Notes under the pieces: model-generated | Told to the model about the DNA's origin: nothing | Databases searched by the model: none | What the model saw: the letters and a program-made list of their open reading frames with translations, nothing else | In this document: positions 62,158-64,000 of the stretch, piece by piece | Layout: each line of letters starts with the position of its first letter | How positions within the stretch are numbered: the first letter of the stretch is position 1 | Program-made: the position numbers and the translations under genes | DNA from: Coprococcus ammoniilyticus | GTDB lineage: Bacteria > Bacillota > Clostridia > Lachnospirales > Lachnospiraceae | DNA: 64,000 nucleotides | Reading direction: 5' to 3' | NCBI RefSeq assembly: GCF_025567345.1 | Contig: NZ_JAOQJS010000006.1 | Coordinates: 124,001 to 188,000, forward strand

Positions 62158-63579
62158 TTATTCAAAAGGCTGCTTATTATGACGGCTGAAGAAATCACGC
62201 GTTTCCTTTGCAACCACACCGCTTAAAGCAAAGATTGCGATCATATTAGGAATAGCCATCAGTCCATTGAAGATATCGGCGATCGTCCATACAGCAGAAA
62301 CTGTCATGTAAGGTCCGATAAATACGGCAAGGATGTATAACCATCTGTAGATCATGATGGATTTCTTTTTGCCGCCGGATAAGTATTCCAGACAACGCTC
62401 AGAATAATAATCCCATCCAAGGATAGTTGTAAATGCAAAGAATACCAGACAGAGCATTAACAGGAAGCTTGATATCGTTGCAGGAATCGGAAGTCCCTCG
62501 TTAAAAGCATATGTGGTAACCTGAACACCCTGTAAACCTTCTACTTTCCATGCACCGGTAAGAACGATGGAAAGACCTGTCATTGTACAGATAATGATGG
62601 TATCGATGAAAGTACCTGTCATGGATACAAGACCCTGACGAACCGGTTCCTTTGTCTGGGCAGCGGCTGCTGCGATAGGAGCAGAACCAAGACCTGCTTC
62701 ATTTGAGAAGATACCACGTGCTACACCTTTCTGCATAGCAACGATAAATGAACCGGCGACACCACCTGCAACAGCAGAAGGCTTGAATGCGCTCTTTACA
62801 ATGATAACAACAGCCTCAGGAATCTTAGTGATGTTACAGATCAGTAACATCACACATATAACAATATAGATAACAGCCATAAATGGAACGATGATCTGGG
62901 ATACGCTTGCGATACGCTTCAGTCCGCCGATCAGAACGAGTGCAACACATACACTTAAGATCAGGGAAGCGATAACAACGGTCCATGAATAAGTACCAAT
63001 CCCTGGAATATTAATCGTCCACTGCATGTCAGGATCAAAGAATGAATTAACAGCGGAAGAGATACCATTTACCTGAGAGAAGGTTCCGATACCGAACAGA
63101 CCTACACAGATACCAAAGAAAGCAAATATTTTTGCAAGCCATTTCCATTTTGAGCCCATACCTCTTTCGATATAGTAGAATGGTCCGCCAAGTGCATGGT
63201 TGTCCTTGTCAACGACACGATATTTGACAGCCAGAAGACCTTCTGCGTATTTGGTTGCCATTCCGAAGAATGCAGCAAGTACCATCCAGAATAATGCTCC
63301 CGGTCCACCGGCTCCGATCGCAGTTGCTACACCAACGATATTGCCGGTTCCGATCGTAGCGGAAAGAGCAGTACACAGTGCACCAAAGGAAGTAACTTCG
63401 CCTTCGCCTTCTTCTTCGTTTTTGATCATCCATTTGAGTGCTAGTGGCAGTTTGCGGATCTGAAGAACGCCCATCCGGATTGTGAGAAGAATTCCACCGA
63501 CCATAATAAGGACCATAAGTGGAGGTCCCCACACAAAATCATCGATTTTTGTTAAGATTTCATTTACAGTTGCCCACAT
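62158..63579 (-). CDS. Alanine/glycine:cation symporter (AGCS family), second copy
   Basis: A 473-residue membrane protein, paralogue of the gene at 4172-5572. Family segments include LSATIGTGNIVGVATAIGAGGPGALFWM, GGPFYYIERGMG and ARGIFSNEAGLGSAPIAAAAAQT. It differs from the first copy in the latter block (APIAAAAA for GSIAHACA) and in a longer external loop near residues 195-210 (FDPDMQWTINIPGIG). It takes up alanine or glycine with Na+. The ATG follows AAAAGGAGAAAATC on the minus strand. The upstream region is AT-rich and holds its promoter, which I cannot define. Confidence 0.92.
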   Translation of the reverse strand: MWATVNEILTKIDDFVWGPPLMVLIMVGGILLTIRMGVLQIRKLPLALKWMIKNEEEGEGEVTSFGALCTALSATIGTGNIVGVATAIGAGGPGALFWMVLAAFFGMATKYAEGLLAVKYRVVDKDNHALGGPFYYIERGMGSKWKWLAKIFAFFGICVGLFGIGTFSQVNGISSAVNSFFDPDMQWTINIPGIGTYSWTVVIASLILSVCVALVLIGGLKRIASVSQIIVPFMAVIYIVICVMLLICNITKIPEAVVIIVKSAFKPSAVAGGVAGSFIVAMQKGVARGIFSNEAGLGSAPIAAAAAQTKEPVRQGLVSMTGTFIDTIIICTMTGLSIVLTGAWKVEGLQGVQVTTYAFNEGLPIPATISSFLLMLCLVFFAFTTILGWDYYSERCLEYLSGGKKKSIMIYRWLYILAVFIGPYMTVSAVWTIADIFNGLMAIPNMIAIFALSGVVAKETRDFFSRHNKQPFE

Positions 63580-64000
63580 GATTTTCTCCTTTTCATTTTT
63601 GTATTGTGGTGATGTGTTATTCTGATAAATTATATGAATAAAATAAAGAATTATATTATGAAAAAATCAAATATTTATAAAAATAACACAATATTTTAAT
63701 ATAATACATACTTTTCTACGCTAATGCAACAGAATTTGCTTAATTTTGTGAAAAAATAGCGGTAAAAACAGCAAAAATTACAAGAAGAAGACTATTTTTT
63801 TGACTTGCGGAGTTGGGGAGCCGATAATAAAATTACTATAGAAATAAAAATGCCGGATAATATTAGATACGGTTCATAGGAAAAATGCCGTGTAATATAA
63901 GATAGGTTTCATATAAAATGCGCTACATGATATGGATACATATTAACAGACTGCGTTGCAAAACGGTAAATGTTTAAATAGAAAAATACAGGAATTTACA
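63580..64000. other. AT-rich region upstream of the second AGCS gene
   Basis: About 420 bp without a credible gene. It contains a short near-repeat, ATGCCG-TAATATTAGATA-GGTTCATA versus ATGCCG-TAATATAAGATA-GGTTTCATA (about 63850 and 63887). I see no clear promoter. Confidence 0.4.

Noticed and set aside
61898..62182. 94-codon open frame
   Set aside because: It spans palindrome H and overlaps the end of the opposite-strand symporter gene.

Overview
The window looks like a chromosome segment of a low-GC gut Firmicute of the class Clostridia, most likely family Lachnospiraceae (Coprococcus/Roseburia-like). Reasons: strong AGGAGG ribosome-binding sites, frequent ATG/GTG/TTG starts, CIRCE and Firmicute-type LexA signals, a split transketolase, a CdaA/CdaR pair, NhaC and AGCS sodium-coupled transporters, and a wall-teichoic-type TagF/TagD set. 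The species is not determined. I found no rRNA, tRNA, CRISPR array or intact transposase.

Layout. 1-5.6 kb: end of an NSS-type transporter, an SseB-like protein, an iron alcohol dehydrogenase, NhaC and an alanine/glycine symporter. 5.8-8.2 kb: secreted SGNH hydrolase, then an ECF sigma factor and its membrane anti-sigma factor. 8.3-12.2 kb: ftsH under a housekeeping promoter with a perfect CIRCE operator, then membrane proteins and xpt. 12.8-15.2 kb: a radical-SAM/DNA-metabolism pair behind a promoter with a LexA-like box in its spacer and apparently no leader. 15.3-21.2 kb: galE, an aldo/keto reductase, two MATE exporters and a MarR repressor with its operator. 21.4-24.4 kb: two complementary, individually degenerate AgrC-like kinases around a LytTR regulator. 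24.4-26.6 kb: a possible small RNA or leader and a KdpD/KdpE-like pair. 27.1-31.2 kb: MarR regulator and a heterodimeric ABC exporter. 31.9-38.4 kb: an SGNH hydrolase and an azlCD locus broken by an AT-rich island. 39-45.4 kb: secreted repeat protein, an orphan gene, AraC/GH5, and two membrane proteins. 45.4-53 kb: cdaA-cdaR, a sirtuin, transketolase halves, and a winged-helix regulator overlapping citrate synthase. 53.4-60.5 kb: HD hydrolase, polyphosphate kinase, TagF-like, TagD and a GDPD protein with a displaced C-terminal frame. 60.7-63.6 kb: hydroxyacid dehydrogenase and a second AGCS symporter.

The strongest system candidate is the AT-rich cassette at 33.3-36.35 kb: an ABC/OLD-like ATPase, a small acidic-motif partner protein, a two-helix membrane protein and a trypsin-like protease with a complete catalytic triad. 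It lies in a disrupted azlC gene beside a leftover recombinase C-terminus and short terminal-type repeats. I read it as a candidate mobile anti-phage or stress-response module.

A second unexplained signal is at the DNA/RNA level. Nine long intergenic palindromes (about 140-260 bp) carry one of two conserved hairpin cores, in both orientations. Their outer arms differ from copy to copy while the pairing is kept. They could be structured RNAs, MITE-like elements nested in terminators, or both.
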